Below are positions 6,323 through 14,877 of a stretch of 64,000 bases of DNA, in pieces. Both the position numbers and the translations under genes were made by a program. Every line of letters starts with the position of its first letter. Position 1 is the stretch's first letter. This DNA is from Nocardia sp. NBC_01327 (GTDB lineage Bacteria; Actinomycetota; Actinomycetes; Mycobacteriales; Mycobacteriaceae), in NCBI RefSeq assembly GCF_035958815.1, contig NZ_CP108383.1, positions 3,162,001-3,226,000 on the forward strand, in the 5' to 3' direction. The notes under the pieces are model-generated. The model was not told where the DNA came from. It searched no databases and saw only the letters and a program-made list of their open reading frames with translations.

Positions 6323-8511
6323 ACCGTGATCTCCTCGGTCGCCGGGCGCGCCGGCGCTGTGTGAGTATCGAATTCGGCGAGCCCGATTCGCGCGTGCACG
6401 CGCTTGGCCCACCGCGGCGCCCACCAGCAGCGGTCGCCGAGCATTGTCATGATCGACGGCACCAGCAGCATGCGAATAATGGTGGCGTCCAGGACGAGCG
6501 CGACGATCATGCCGTAGGCGATGTACTTCATGAGCACCAGCTCCGAGAGCCCGAAGGCGCCGGTCACCACGATCAGCACCAGGGCGGCCGCGGTAATGAT
6601 GCCGCCGGTGTGCGCGGTGCCGTAGCGAATCGATTCCGGTGTGGACGCGCCGCGGGCCCGCGCCTCGGCCATGCGCGACATCAGGAAGATCTCGTAATCG
6701 GTGGAGAGGCCGAAGATGATCGCGATGATGACCACCAGCACCGGGAAGCTGAGCGGCTGCGGCGTGAAGTTCAGCAGTTTCGCCCCGTGCCCGTCGTAGA
6801 AGACGAAGGACAGGAACCCGAGGGTGGCGGTCAGGCTGAGCGCGCTCACCAGCACCGCCTTGAGCGGCAGGACGAACGATCCGAATGCCAGGAACATCAT
6901 GATGAACGAGGCCAGCACCAGGATTGCCAGCAGCCATGGCAGCCGATGAATGACGCCGTGGATCGAATCACGTTCCAGGACAGGCAGTCCCGTGACGTAC
7001 ATGGTCACGCCCGCCGGTGGTGCGATGGCCCGCAGCCGGGTGATCACCTCGTCGGCGTTCTTCGGATCGACGAGGCCGGAGGTGTACACCTTGACGTTCA
7101 CGCCCGGCGGGGCCACCCCGTTGGCGAACGGCTGCGCGAAATCGGCGGTGCGCCCGGGCGCCTGATCGGCGGCGGCCACAATGGCGCTCAGTGTGGGTCG
7201 ATCCGCGCCCTCGATCACGAGCTTGATCGGCGAGACCCGCTCCGTGGGGAACACCGCGTCGAAACTCTGCTGCGCGGAACGGGTTTCATTGCCCGGCGGC
7301 AGATACTTCTCGGTCAGCCCCGCGTATTGCGCGTGCAGGAACGGCAGAATCAGTCCCAGAAGTACCAGCATGATCGGATACGCCAGCAGCGCAGGCCGTT
7401 TCATGGCCCAGGTCGCCAGTCGCGACCAGAAGGAGGCGTCGATCTGCTCGGTCGTCCTGGTGCGCGAGAACCGCTTCAGCCCGAAGGCGTCCACCCGCTT
7501 GCCGAGCACGCCGAGCAGGGCGGGCAGCACCGTAATGGACAGCAGCGCAGCGAGAATCACGGCGGTCAGAGCGCCCAGGGCCACCGAACGCAGAAAGGTC
7601 ATGGAGAAGATGAGCACCCCCGCCACGCACACCACGATAATGGTGGCCGAGAAGGTGATGGTGCGTCCGGCGGTCGACACCGTAATGCGTACCGCCTCTT
7701 CCGTGGAGCGACCGTCGGCGATCTCCTCCCGGAACCGGCTGACCATGAACAGGCCGTAGTCGATGGCCAGCCCGAGCCCGATCAGGGAGATGACCGCATC
7801 GGCGAACTGGTGCACGGGCATGAACCCGGTCAGCACCTTCATCACACCCCAGGCCCCGGCAATGGTGAGCCCGCCGATGATGAGCGGCAGCGCGGCGGCG
7901 ATGACGCCGCCGAAGACGAAGAACAGCACCACGGCCACGAGTGGCAGCGCGATGAGATGCATGCGCTCGATATCGGCCTGCATGGTCAGCCCGACCGCAT
8001 CGGCGACCGGCACCCGGCCGGCAATGCGCACGTCCAGACCGGGAATCGCCAGCTTGTCCTTGATCTGGTGGTAGAAGTCGACACTGTCCTGATCGCCGGT
8101 GCCCTGCAGTCCGATGCTCACGAAGGCGCGGGTCTTGGAGTCGTCGATGAAGCGGGTCTTGCCGAGGCTGCCGTTCCAGTAGCCGCTGACATCCTTGATC
8201 TGAGTCCGGTAGTCGGTCAACAGCTTCCGGGTCAGGTCCCGCCCGGCCGCCTCGATATCCGGATCGGTGATGTGCTTGCCGGCGGGTGCGGTGTACAGCG
8301 CGATCACATCGCCGTCGAAGTCGCGGCCGAAGGTGGTGTCGGCCAGTTTTGTGCCCGCCACCGATTCGCTGGTGTCGTCGAAGAAGCCCTGCGCGGTCAG
8401 CCTGTCCTGATATCCGAGCCCGTACAGGCCCGAAACCCCCATCAGCACAATGAATCCGGTGATTACGGTGTAGCGGGCGCGGTATATCCACCGCCCCATC
8501 CAGTGGAACAC
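6319..8511 (-). CDS. MMPL family (RND) lipid transporter
   Basis: A 730-residue inner-membrane transporter of the MMPL/RND superfamily, which exports lipids or siderophores using the proton gradient. It has the standard plan: one N-terminal TM segment, a periplasmic domain of about 135 residues, five TM segments, a long cytoplasmic/linker part, a second periplasmic domain and five more TM segments. The paired Asp-Tyr residues of the proton relay are present in both halves (GLAIDYGLFMVSRF and FGLSTDYEIFLMSRM). It is shorter than the 950-residue MmpL3 type and has no long C-terminal tail. The start is a GTG at 8511 with GAGGGGAG upstream. It is preceded by an MTB12-like lipoprotein gene on the same strand. 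Confidence 0.93.
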   Translation of the reverse strand: MFHWMGRWIYRARYTVITGFIVLMGVSGLYGLGYQDRLTAQGFFDDTSESVAGTKLADTTFGRDFDGDVIALYTAPAGKHITDPDIEAAGRDLTRKLLTDYRTQIKDVSGYWNGSLGKTRFIDDSKTRAFVSIGLQGTGDQDSVDFYHQIKDKLAIPGLDVRIAGRVPVADAVGLTMQADIERMHLIALPLVAVVLFFVFGGVIAAALPLIIGGLTIAGAWGVMKVLTGFMPVHQFADAVISLIGLGLAIDYGLFMVSRFREEIADGRSTEEAVRITVSTAGRTITFSATIIVVCVAGVLIFSMTFLRSVALGALTAVILAALLSITVLPALLGVLGKRVDAFGLKRFSRTRTTEQIDASFWSRLATWAMKRPALLAYPIMLVLLGLILPFLHAQYAGLTEKYLPPGNETRSAQQSFDAVFPTERVSPIKLVIEGADRPTLSAIVAAADQAPGRTADFAQPFANGVAPPGVNVKVYTSGLVDPKNADEVITRLRAIAPPAGVTMYVTGLPVLERDSIHGVIHRLPWLLAILVLASFIMMFLAFGSFVLPLKAVLVSALSLTATLGFLSFVFYDGHGAKLLNFTPQPLSFPVLVVIIAIIFGLSTDYEIFLMSRMAEARARGASTPESIRYGTAHTGGIITAAALVLIVVTGAFGLSELVLMKYIAYGMIVALVLDATIIRMLLVPSIMTMLGDRCWWAPRWAKRVHARIGLAEFDTHTAPARPATEEITV

Positions 8512-8539
8512 GATCGGATCTCCCCTCGGGAACCCGCGC

Positions 8540-9067
8540 TCAGGAGGCGCAGGCGGGCGACTTGTAGTCGGTTTGAGCCAGGATTCCGCAGATCTCGCTG
8601 ACCGGGAGCTTCCATTCCCCGTTCACCGCACTGAGATTCAGTGGCGCCGAGCGGCGATTGCCATTGCCGTCCTTGTCCAGCCAGAAGTCGGCTTCGAGCA
8701 CATCGCCATTGAGCACCACCGAGCCCGGCGTCACGCCGAAGGTGGCATTCGGGTTCTCCGACATGGCCTTCTGGAGTTCGGGCAGATCGCCGCGGAACTT
8801 CTCGCCGCCCGAGACGATCGACAGTCGCTGATCATCGGTCACCTGGCGGCCTTTGCCGAACAGGTTCTGCAGCTGCGTATTCAGCTGATCGGCGGTGAGC
8901 GGAGCGGGGAGGGCGCCGCTGACGGTGGCGGCGACCGTGGTGGTGGGCGCGACGGAAATGGTGACCTCACTGCTCCGGACGTTTCCGGAGCCGCAGCCGG
9001 TGAGTGTCAGAGACAGTAGCGTTCCGGCCGCAGCCAGTGAGAGTGCCGTTCCTGGGCTAACTTTCAT
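8540..9067 (-). CDS. MTB12-like lipoprotein
   Basis: A 175-residue lipoprotein. The signal peptide ends in the lipobox LTGC (Cys23), so the mature protein is anchored in the outer leaflet of the membrane. After a Ser/Thr/Val linker, residues 55-170 have the order of elements seen in the mycobacterial MTB12/CFP2 antigen domain: LTADQLNTQLQNLF, an SIVSGGEK turn, then beta strands ending in VNGEWKLPVSEICGIL. Function is unknown in the family. The ATG at 9067 has GGAGGGG directly upstream; a longer open frame to 9121 lacks a signal peptide. It lies 28 bases before the MMPL gene on the same strand and may be in one operon with it. The promoter region shared with the divergent gene holds a recurrent operator copy. 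Confidence 0.8.
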   Translation of the reverse strand: MKVSPGTALSLAAAGTLLSLTLTGCGSGNVRSSEVTISVAPTTTVAATVSGALPAPLTADQLNTQLQNLFGKGRQVTDDQRLSIVSGGEKFRGDLPELQKAMSENPNATFGVTPGSVVLNGDVLEADFWLDKDGNGNRRSAPLNLSAVNGEWKLPVSEICGILAQTDYKSPACAS

Positions 9068-9133
9068 GTCCCCTCCATGTGATGACGATCGCAGTTGGCG
9101 TTGCTTTGGGTTGTGGGTCACAGTATGTTAACA

Positions 9134-9148
9134 ACTGTCTGAGTCGGT
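9134..9148. promoter_or_regulatory. Palindromic operator, copy 2 (divergent promoter)
   Basis: ACTGTCTGAGTCGGT matches the recurrent palindrome ACTGTCTSAGACAGT at 13 of 15 positions. It sits between the lipoprotein gene (minus) and the anchored-protein gene (plus). A separate perfect palindrome TGTTAACA (9126-9133) abuts it. Confidence 0.6.
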
Positions 9149-9188
9149 AGTGCAGTTTTACCAAGCGCGGGGCGTGAGGAGGGGCGGG

Positions 9189-9797
9189 GTGGCCGGAGTG
9201 CACAGACCGCGGGGGTCGGCGTTCGCGTACATCGCGGGCCTGCTGGTTTCGGTGGTGCTCATTGCCACCGGAACCACTGTGGCGCTGTGGTTTCAGGCCC
9301 ACCTGGGAGCGCCGCCGCCGATCATCGTGGTGGCGCAGGCGCCGCCCGGGAGCACCACCGCGGTGGTGCCGACCACGCGCGCGGTGACAACCACGCCCAA
9401 GGTTGTCACCGCGCCGGAGACGATTCCGGCCCAGCTCCCGGACGGTGCCGGGTATACGGCGGCGCCGACCAGCGCGCTACCGGACTTCGTGAATCGGACG
9501 GCAAATCAGTACGGCTGGTACGGCGGTGACGGAGTATCGGCGCGCTGCGACGAGTGGACCCGGGCGACGGCCGTCGGCAGTACCGAGTCCACGCTCTTCG
9601 TGGTGTGCGGGTCGTATTTCAAGGCATACGAATTGGCCACCGGGACGCCGATCCGAGCCGGCATCGCTGTCCAGGGTGGTGGCTGGGCCGGAAAGGGTGC
9701 GGGGGTTTCCGTTCAAGTGACCCAGAGCGCTCTGACGATTGCGCGCAATGGCATTGACCCTGCTGTCCAGGCCGTAGTCGAGTGGTGGACGCCGTAG
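9189..9797 (+). CDS. Membrane-anchored extracytoplasmic protein, unknown
   Basis: A 202-residue protein with one N-terminal transmembrane segment (residues 12-32, FAYIAGLLVSVVLIATGTTV). A Pro/Thr/Val-rich linker follows (residues about 40-95), then a C-terminal extracytoplasmic domain of about 105 residues with two cysteines (ARCDEW and VVCGSY) and many glycines. I chose the GTG at 9189 because GAGGAGGGG ends five bases before it; a GTG at 9150 is open but overlaps the operator region. The family is not recognised. It lies between a lipoprotein/MMPL locus and the mce operon and shares their operator type, so a cell-envelope lipid role is plausible. Confidence 0.7.
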   Translation: MAGVHRPRGSAFAYIAGLLVSVVLIATGTTVALWFQAHLGAPPPIIVVAQAPPGSTTAVVPTTRAVTTTPKVVTAPETIPAQLPDGAGYTAAPTSALPDFVNRTANQYGWYGGDGVSARCDEWTRATAVGSTESTLFVVCGSYFKAYELATGTPIRAGIAVQGGGWAGKGAGVSVQVTQSALTIARNGIDPAVQAVVEWWTP

Positions 9798-9847
9798 GCA
9801 TGTGCCGAATTACGCAAACCGCAGACAGCACTGTGCGGCTTGGATAC

Positions 9848-9862
9848 ATTGTCTCAGACAGT
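9848..9862. promoter_or_regulatory. Palindromic operator, copy 3 (mce operon)
   Basis: ATTGTCTCAGACAGT matches 14 of 15 positions of ACTGTCTSAGACAGT. It directly follows a possible -10 (TACATT, 9845-9850) and ends 18 bases before the yrbEA start codon, a position where a bound repressor would block the whole mce operon. Confidence 0.68.
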
Positions 9863-9880
9863 ATGCGGGAGGATTCAGAT

Positions 9881-10792
9881 ATGCGACTCGAGGTGGCAGA
9901 GCATGCCGACCCGGAATCGGCGCCGGACGAGACCGAGGCCCCGGAACCCACACTGCGGCAACCGGTTCCGCCGATTCTGCGCCCGTTCGTGGGATTGGCG
10001 CTGTGGGCCTGGAATACGCTGCTCGGCTCCATCGGCACTTTCGGCCGATTGGTGCTGCTGACCGTCGATTCCCTGTACGGGCTGGTGCGCGATATCGCCA
10101 AACTCCAGCACCCGTGGCGCGAAACTCTCACGCAGGCCTGGTTCATGATGAGCGTTTCGGGCTGGCCCGCGATTCTCATCTCGGTCCCGCTCGGTGCGAT
10201 CATCCAGATTCAGGCCGGATCACTCGCGGCCCAGGTCGGAGCCACCTCACAGGCCGGTGCGGCGGGCGGACTGGGCGTGATTCGGCAAGCGGCCCCGATG
10301 ATCTCGGGCATTCTCATGGGTGGCGCGGTGGGGGCCGCGGTCGCCGCCGATCTGGGCGCCCGCAAGATTCGCGAGGAGATCGACGCCATTCGGACCCTGG
10401 GCATCAATCCGAATCACCGATTGGTCGCCCCGCGGCTGGCCGCCATGTTTCTCGTCGGCCCGCTCATGTGCATTCTTGTGGTCTTCGTCGGCATGTCGAC
10501 CATCTACATGATGACGCTGGTGCAGGGCGGCGTTCCCGGCGCGTTCTTCAATTCCTTTGCGGCCTTTGCCAGTACCGGCGATCTGCTCATCGCCGTCATC
10601 AAGACGGTCATTTTCGGAATCCTCGTCGTCCTGGTCGCGAGCCAGCGCGGTTTCGAGGCCTCCGGCGGCCCCAAGGGCGTGGCCGATTGCGTGAATGCGA
10701 CCGTCGTGCTCGGCGTCATGATCACCTTCGCCGCGAATGTGCTCATCACCCAATTGCTCACGATCTGGTTTCCGGACAATATGGGGCTCTGA
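9881..10792 (+). CDS. yrbEA: Mce-type ABC permease subunit YrbE (first)
   Basis: A 303-residue MlaE/YrbE permease. It is one of two integral-membrane subunits of the Mce lipid importer and has about five TM segments. The conserved cytoplasmic coupling loop is visible (LGARKIREEIDAIRTLGIN). I chose ATG 9881, seven bases after GGGAGGA; the open frame upstream covers the operator and is not coding. The N-terminal extension of about 60 residues is acidic and Pro-rich. It abuts yrbEB with no gap (stop 10790-10792, ATG 10793). Family knowledge: YrbE pairs form the permease that moves fatty acids, steroids or mycolate-type lipids in through Mce proteins. Which lipid this operon handles is not readable. 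Confidence 0.95.
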   Translation: MRLEVAEHADPESAPDETEAPEPTLRQPVPPILRPFVGLALWAWNTLLGSIGTFGRLVLLTVDSLYGLVRDIAKLQHPWRETLTQAWFMMSVSGWPAILISVPLGAIIQIQAGSLAAQVGATSQAGAAGGLGVIRQAAPMISGILMGGAVGAAVAADLGARKIREEIDAIRTLGINPNHRLVAPRLAAMFLVGPLMCILVVFVGMSTIYMMTLVQGGVPGAFFNSFAAFASTGDLLIAVIKTVIFGILVVLVASQRGFEASGGPKGVADCVNATVVLGVMITFAANVLITQLLTIWFPDNMGL

Positions 10793-11653
10793 ATGGTTCT
10801 GCCATCGAAATACCGGGCGCTGGGGGCACGTTCGTTCACCCGCGCGGCCAACAGTCTCGCTCCCATTGTGGGGCTCGGCCACCAATTCGCCTTCGCCTAT
10901 CACGTATTGCGGGCCGTCCCGCGCACCATCCACCGCTATCGCCGCCAGATCGGTGTCGTCTTCATGGACATCGGCTGGGGCAACGGACGTGTCATCGTCG
11001 GCGGCGGGACCGTCGGTGTGGTGGTCTTCATGGGCCTGATGACCGGTGCGGCCATCGGCATCGAGGCCTTCCGGCTCCTGGACATGCTGGGCATGGGCCC
11101 GCTCACCGGATTCATCTCCTCCTTCGCGAACACCCGCGAGCTGGCTCCGCTTATCGCCGCCATCGCCTTTGCGGCACAGGCGGGTTGCCGGATCACCGCC
11201 GAAATCGGCTCCATGCGAATATCGGAGGAGATCGACGCCCTGGAAGCCACTGCGGTGGAACCGATTCCGTTCGTCGTCACCACCCGCGTCATCGCCGGCG
11301 TGCTCATCGTGATCCCGGTGTACCTGGCCTCACTCTCGTGCAGCTACTTCGCGACCGCCTTCTTCATCAAGGTGATCCACGGACAGGCCGGCGGCACCTA
11401 CGACCACTACTTCCAGGCGTTCCTGAATCCGAAGGACATCTTCCTCTCGCTGTTCAAGGCCATTGTCTTCGTCGTCGTGGTCATCCTGGTGCACTCCTAC
11501 TACGGCTTCTATGCCTCGGGCGGCCCGGAGGGTGTGGGTGTGGCCTCCGGCCGTGCCATTCGCGCCAGCCTGGTGCTCATCGTCGTGCTGGACCTGATGC
11601 TCACCACCGCGCTGTGGGGCATGTTCGTCAGCGATATTCGAATTACGGGATAA
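10793..11653 (+). CDS. yrbEB: Mce-type ABC permease subunit YrbE (second)
   Basis: A 286-residue MlaE/YrbE permease, partner of the preceding subunit. It has the same five-helix plan and the conserved coupling-loop motif (ITAEIGSMRISEEIDALE). The second YrbE in mycobacterial and nocardial mce operons always follows the first directly, as here. It ends three bases before mceA. Confidence 0.95.
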   Translation: MVLPSKYRALGARSFTRAANSLAPIVGLGHQFAFAYHVLRAVPRTIHRYRRQIGVVFMDIGWGNGRVIVGGGTVGVVVFMGLMTGAAIGIEAFRLLDMLGMGPLTGFISSFANTRELAPLIAAIAFAAQAGCRITAEIGSMRISEEIDALEATAVEPIPFVVTTRVIAGVLIVIPVYLASLSCSYFATAFFIKVIHGQAGGTYDHYFQAFLNPKDIFLSLFKAIVFVVVVILVHSYYGFYASGGPEGVGVASGRAIRASLVLIVVLDLMLTTALWGMFVSDIRITG

Positions 11654-11656
11654 CCC

Positions 11657-12814
11657 ATGGGAATTGCCAGATATCAGGCCGTCGACGGACGTGGTCCCAA
11701 GCCGTGGCAGCTACTGCTCACCGGACTGGTGGGCGGCGCGGTGCTGGCGGTGATCTCGCTGGTCTTCGCGACCTATGTCAAGGGCGGGTTCACACCGGCC
11801 TTCACCGTCAATATCGAGGCGGAACAGGTCGGCGAGGGCATTGTCGAGGGCGCCGACGTCAAAATGGACGGCCTGCGCATCGGCCAGGTCAGCAAGGTGG
11901 AGAGCCAGGGCGCGCAGCGCCAGTTCGTGCGGCTGTCGGTGAATCCGGAGAACGCGAAGTTCCTGGCCGACAATGTGCAGGCGCGGTTCGTCTCCTCCAA
12001 TACCCTCGGCATGACGGCGCTCGAGCTGTTCTATCTCGGCGCCCGGGGCACGCCGCTGCACAGCGGTGCGACCATCACGCTGGCCAAGGACTCCATGACG
12101 GTCACCGTCACCTCGGTCATCCGCATGGTCGGCGAGCAGCTCGGCAAGATCGATACCGGTCCGATCGGCCGCATCGGCAAGGTGCTCGATTTCGAGGGCA
12201 GCGCCGACGGCATCGGCAAGATGATCTCCACCGCCATCGATCTCGGGCGCATGAAGGTCGGTGACGACATCCTGGTCGGGCTCGATCCGCGGCCGGCGCT
12301 GCAGGACGGCGCGCGCTTCAGCGACGACCTGGTGCATGTGTCCCGGGGGCTGCTGGAGACCTTCCGGGCGCAGGCGTCGCGCATCAGCTTCCTCACCGAT
12401 CGGCACGAGGACCTGGAGGGGATCGTCACGCTGATCGGCCAGGTGATCGGTGATGCGATCAAGATCTTCCCGCAGCCGGGTTTCACCCAGGTCGTCGATG
12501 CCGTGCTGAGTGTGCTGAAACCGATCAGCGGTGCGGCCGGCGGGCTCACCAGCTTCTATACCCGGCTGCCGCAATTGCTCGACCAGATCGACAAATCCTT
12601 TGTCGCCAATCCCGATGGGACGGTCTCGCTCCAGGTGCAACTTTTGCTCGCAGGCCTGCCGTATCTCGGCGGCGATCCCGCGGTCGTCGCGGCCGGGCCG
12701 CAGACCGTGCCCGCCGGGCCGTCCGTGCTTCCCGGAATGCCGCAGATACCGGGCCTCCCGATTCCGCCGGGACTGTTCGGCGCACCCGCACCGGCTTCGG
12801 GTGGTGATCGATGA
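11657..12814 (+). CDS. mceA: MCE family protein MceA
   Basis: A 385-residue Mce protein. An N-terminal TM anchor (residues about 17-38) is followed by the MCE domain (about 45-125), with motifs EGADVKMDGLRIGQV and NTLGMTALEL. A helical region of about 200 residues then leads to a Pro/Gly-rich tail rich in PGLPIPPGLF-like sequence. Mce A-F subunits form a hetero-hexameric tube that shuttles lipids across the cell envelope to the YrbE permease. The gene overlaps mceB by four bases (12811-12814). Confidence 0.93.
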   Translation: MGIARYQAVDGRGPKPWQLLLTGLVGGAVLAVISLVFATYVKGGFTPAFTVNIEAEQVGEGIVEGADVKMDGLRIGQVSKVESQGAQRQFVRLSVNPENAKFLADNVQARFVSSNTLGMTALELFYLGARGTPLHSGATITLAKDSMTVTVTSVIRMVGEQLGKIDTGPIGRIGKVLDFEGSADGIGKMISTAIDLGRMKVGDDILVGLDPRPALQDGARFSDDLVHVSRGLLETFRAQASRISFLTDRHEDLEGIVTLIGQVIGDAIKIFPQPGFTQVVDAVLSVLKPISGAAGGLTSFYTRLPQLLDQIDKSFVANPDGTVSLQVQLLLAGLPYLGGDPAVVAAGPQTVPAGPSVLPGMPQIPGLPIPPGLFGAPAPASGGDR

Positions 12815-13815
12815 AATCCGTTGGTGCAGCGGCAATCCGGTTGATCATCGTCAGCGTGGTCATCGCCGTCATGGGCGCCATGATCTGGACCGCCCTGCAG
12901 ACCCCGGTCAAGGAACACGTCCGCAGCTACTCCGCGCACATCTCCGATGTGTCGGGCCTGAAAAAGGGTTCGGATGTGCGGATGGCGGGTGTGCAGGTCG
13001 GCAAGGTCACCGATATCGCGCTCGACGGCACGGTCGCCTATGTGGAGTTCAGCGTCGCCGAGGGGCAGCAGCTCTACGACAATACCGAAGTCTCCGTGCT
13101 GTTTTCGTCGCTCGTCGGCGACCGGTATCTGGCTGTGCAGCAGAAGGTCGCGCCCGGCAACAAGGTTCCGCCCGGCGCCCTGATCCCCCTCGAGCGCACG
13201 CACGGATCCTTCGACATCTCGGAGCTTTTCGATGCGGTGCGGCCGATCTTCGACACGCTGTCCGCCGGATCGGTGGACAAGTTCCTGGAGAATCTGCTGC
13301 TGGTGGTCTCCGGTGACGGGCGCGGACTGGGTCCGGTCATGGACAGTCTGAACCAGATCATCGCGGTGGCCGCCGATCAGGAGCCGGTGGTGACACTGCT
13401 CGCCGACAACTTCTCCGGACTACTCAATCGTTTTCAGGGGCAATCGCCCAAGATCGACGGAATGATCGACCAGCTCCTGGACACGGTCGATCTGCTCTAC
13501 GGCAAACTCGATTCGCTGAAAAGCCTGATAGACAAGGCGATTCCGGGGCTGAACGCCGCCATGCCGCTGTTCGACCGGCTGGTCGGCATCTACTACGACA
13601 ACTTCCCCGGCATGGACCGGCTCTACAGCACCCTGCTCGGACCGGACATGGTCGGCTTCATCCGGCAGACGCTGGCCGCGGTGCCGCTGGCGGCACAGAC
13701 GCTCGACACCCTGGTGCTGGAACCGAAGGCGGGGCAGACCTGGAGCTGCCTGAGCGGGCTGCCCATTCCGAACACGATTCTCATGGGCACGGAGCGCATG
13801 GAGGGCTGCAAATGA
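12811..13815 (+). CDS. mceB: MCE family protein MceB
   Basis: A 334-residue Mce protein with an N-terminal TM segment (residues 8-28), the MCE domain (about 38-112; motif KKGSDVRMAGVQVGKV) and a helical C-terminal part that ends in a conserved short segment containing two cysteines (WSCLSGLP and EGCK). It overlaps mceA and mceC by four bases each, a sign of tight translational coupling in one hexameric complex. Confidence 0.93.
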   Translation: MKSVGAAAIRLIIVSVVIAVMGAMIWTALQTPVKEHVRSYSAHISDVSGLKKGSDVRMAGVQVGKVTDIALDGTVAYVEFSVAEGQQLYDNTEVSVLFSSLVGDRYLAVQQKVAPGNKVPPGALIPLERTHGSFDISELFDAVRPIFDTLSAGSVDKFLENLLLVVSGDGRGLGPVMDSLNQIIAVAADQEPVVTLLADNFSGLLNRFQGQSPKIDGMIDQLLDTVDLLYGKLDSLKSLIDKAIPGLNAAMPLFDRLVGIYYDNFPGMDRLYSTLLGPDMVGFIRQTLAAVPLAAQTLDTLVLEPKAGQTWSCLSGLPIPNTILMGTERMEGCK

Positions 13816-14876
13816 ACCTGTCATCGGCCACCGCGACGCTGCAGCGGCTGCAGACTCGGCGAATCCGCCTCCCGCGCTGGACCGTTCGTAGTGCACAGGC
13901 GCAGAACAGGTTCGAGTTCCGGGTCGGAATCCTCGCCATTCTGCTGACCGTCGGTGCGCTGGTCGCCGCGGTCGGCGCATTCGTTATTCCGTTCGGCGAG
14001 AACGTGTATCGCGCCGAGTTCAAGAATTCCGGTGATGTGCGGGCCGGTGACGACGTCCGTGTCGCCGGGATCTCGCTGGGCAAGGTCCGCACGGTGACGC
14101 TGGTCGGCGATCATGCGGAAATCGCGTTCGGACTCGACAGCAAGGTGCATGTCGGTGTGGATTCGCACGTGGTGGTCAAGCTGCTGACCCCCATCGGCGG
14201 GCGCTATCTGTCCGTCGAGCCCGCCGGACCGGACACCGCCTCGGGCAAGATCATTCCGCGCGAGCACACCAGGACGCCCTACGATCTGTCCGCCGCCATG
14301 GAGGATGTGACACCCGCGCTGTCCGCACTCGATGTCGGCAAGCTGCGCGACACCATCGGCAAACTGGCCGGCGCCTTCCAGGAGCAGCCGCAGGCGCTCG
14401 ACGGAATCCTGAACAATGTCAACAGCCTCTCGGCGATCGTGGCGCAGCGCCGCACCGAATTCGCACGCGCCCTGGACGTCTCGAAGGAGTACCTCGAGAC
14501 GATCATGAACAAGCTGGACCGGCTGCAACTCGCCGGACAGCACGTGCTCGACCTGTACCGGGTGGTGGCGGCGAACCGGGACGGGCTGGTCACGCTGGTC
14601 GCACAGATCCGGCGGGCGTTCGACTACATCACCCCGGTGTTCAAGTTCGCCGATCAGCAATTGGGGCCGGTGCTCGATCCGCTCTACGACTCCATGGACA
14701 AGGAGGTCGCCGAGCTGGTGCGCAATAAGGACGCGCTGGCGGGCATGAACACCAATCTCGCGCAGCTGCTCGAGTGGTTCGCCAAGAACTCCGACAACCC
14801 CTACGTCCGCGTCGACCATTCGGGGGCCACCATCACCGATACACCGCTGTGCCCGCACGGGAAGCCGGGGTGCTGA
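13812..14876 (+). CDS. mceC: MCE family protein MceC
   Basis: A 354-residue Mce protein. Residues 1-35 are basic and cytoplasmic, followed by a TM anchor (38-58), the MCE domain (about 65-140; VRAGDDVRVAGISLGKV) and a long helical region. The C-terminus carries a cysteine pair (PLCPHGKPGC). It overlaps mceB by four bases and is followed one base later by mceD. Confidence 0.93.
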   Translation: MNLSSATATLQRLQTRRIRLPRWTVRSAQAQNRFEFRVGILAILLTVGALVAAVGAFVIPFGENVYRAEFKNSGDVRAGDDVRVAGISLGKVRTVTLVGDHAEIAFGLDSKVHVGVDSHVVVKLLTPIGGRYLSVEPAGPDTASGKIIPREHTRTPYDLSAAMEDVTPALSALDVGKLRDTIGKLAGAFQEQPQALDGILNNVNSLSAIVAQRRTEFARALDVSKEYLETIMNKLDRLQLAGQHVLDLYRVVAANRDGLVTLVAQIRRAFDYITPVFKFADQQLGPVLDPLYDSMDKEVAELVRNKDALAGMNTNLAQLLEWFAKNSDNPYVRVDHSGATITDTPLCPHGKPGC

Positions 14877-14877
14877 G

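Noticed and set aside
6226..8601. Very long open frame on the plus strand opposite the MMPL gene
   Set aside because: It is antisense to a clear MMPL transporter, is full of His, Arg, Gly and Gln typical of shadow frames in GC-rich DNA, and has no ribosome binding site.
9782..9880. Longer N-terminus for the first YrbE protein
   Set aside because: The extension covers the operator and probable -10; a strong ribosome binding site supports ATG 9881.
9782..9880. KstR box before the mce operon
   Set aside because: I found no TNNAACNNGTTNNA match between 9782 and 9881.
9802..12264. 820-codon plus-strand frame through yrbEA, yrbEB and mceA
   Set aside because: It lies in another register of three unmistakable mce genes and has shadow-frame composition (His/Arg/Gly-rich).
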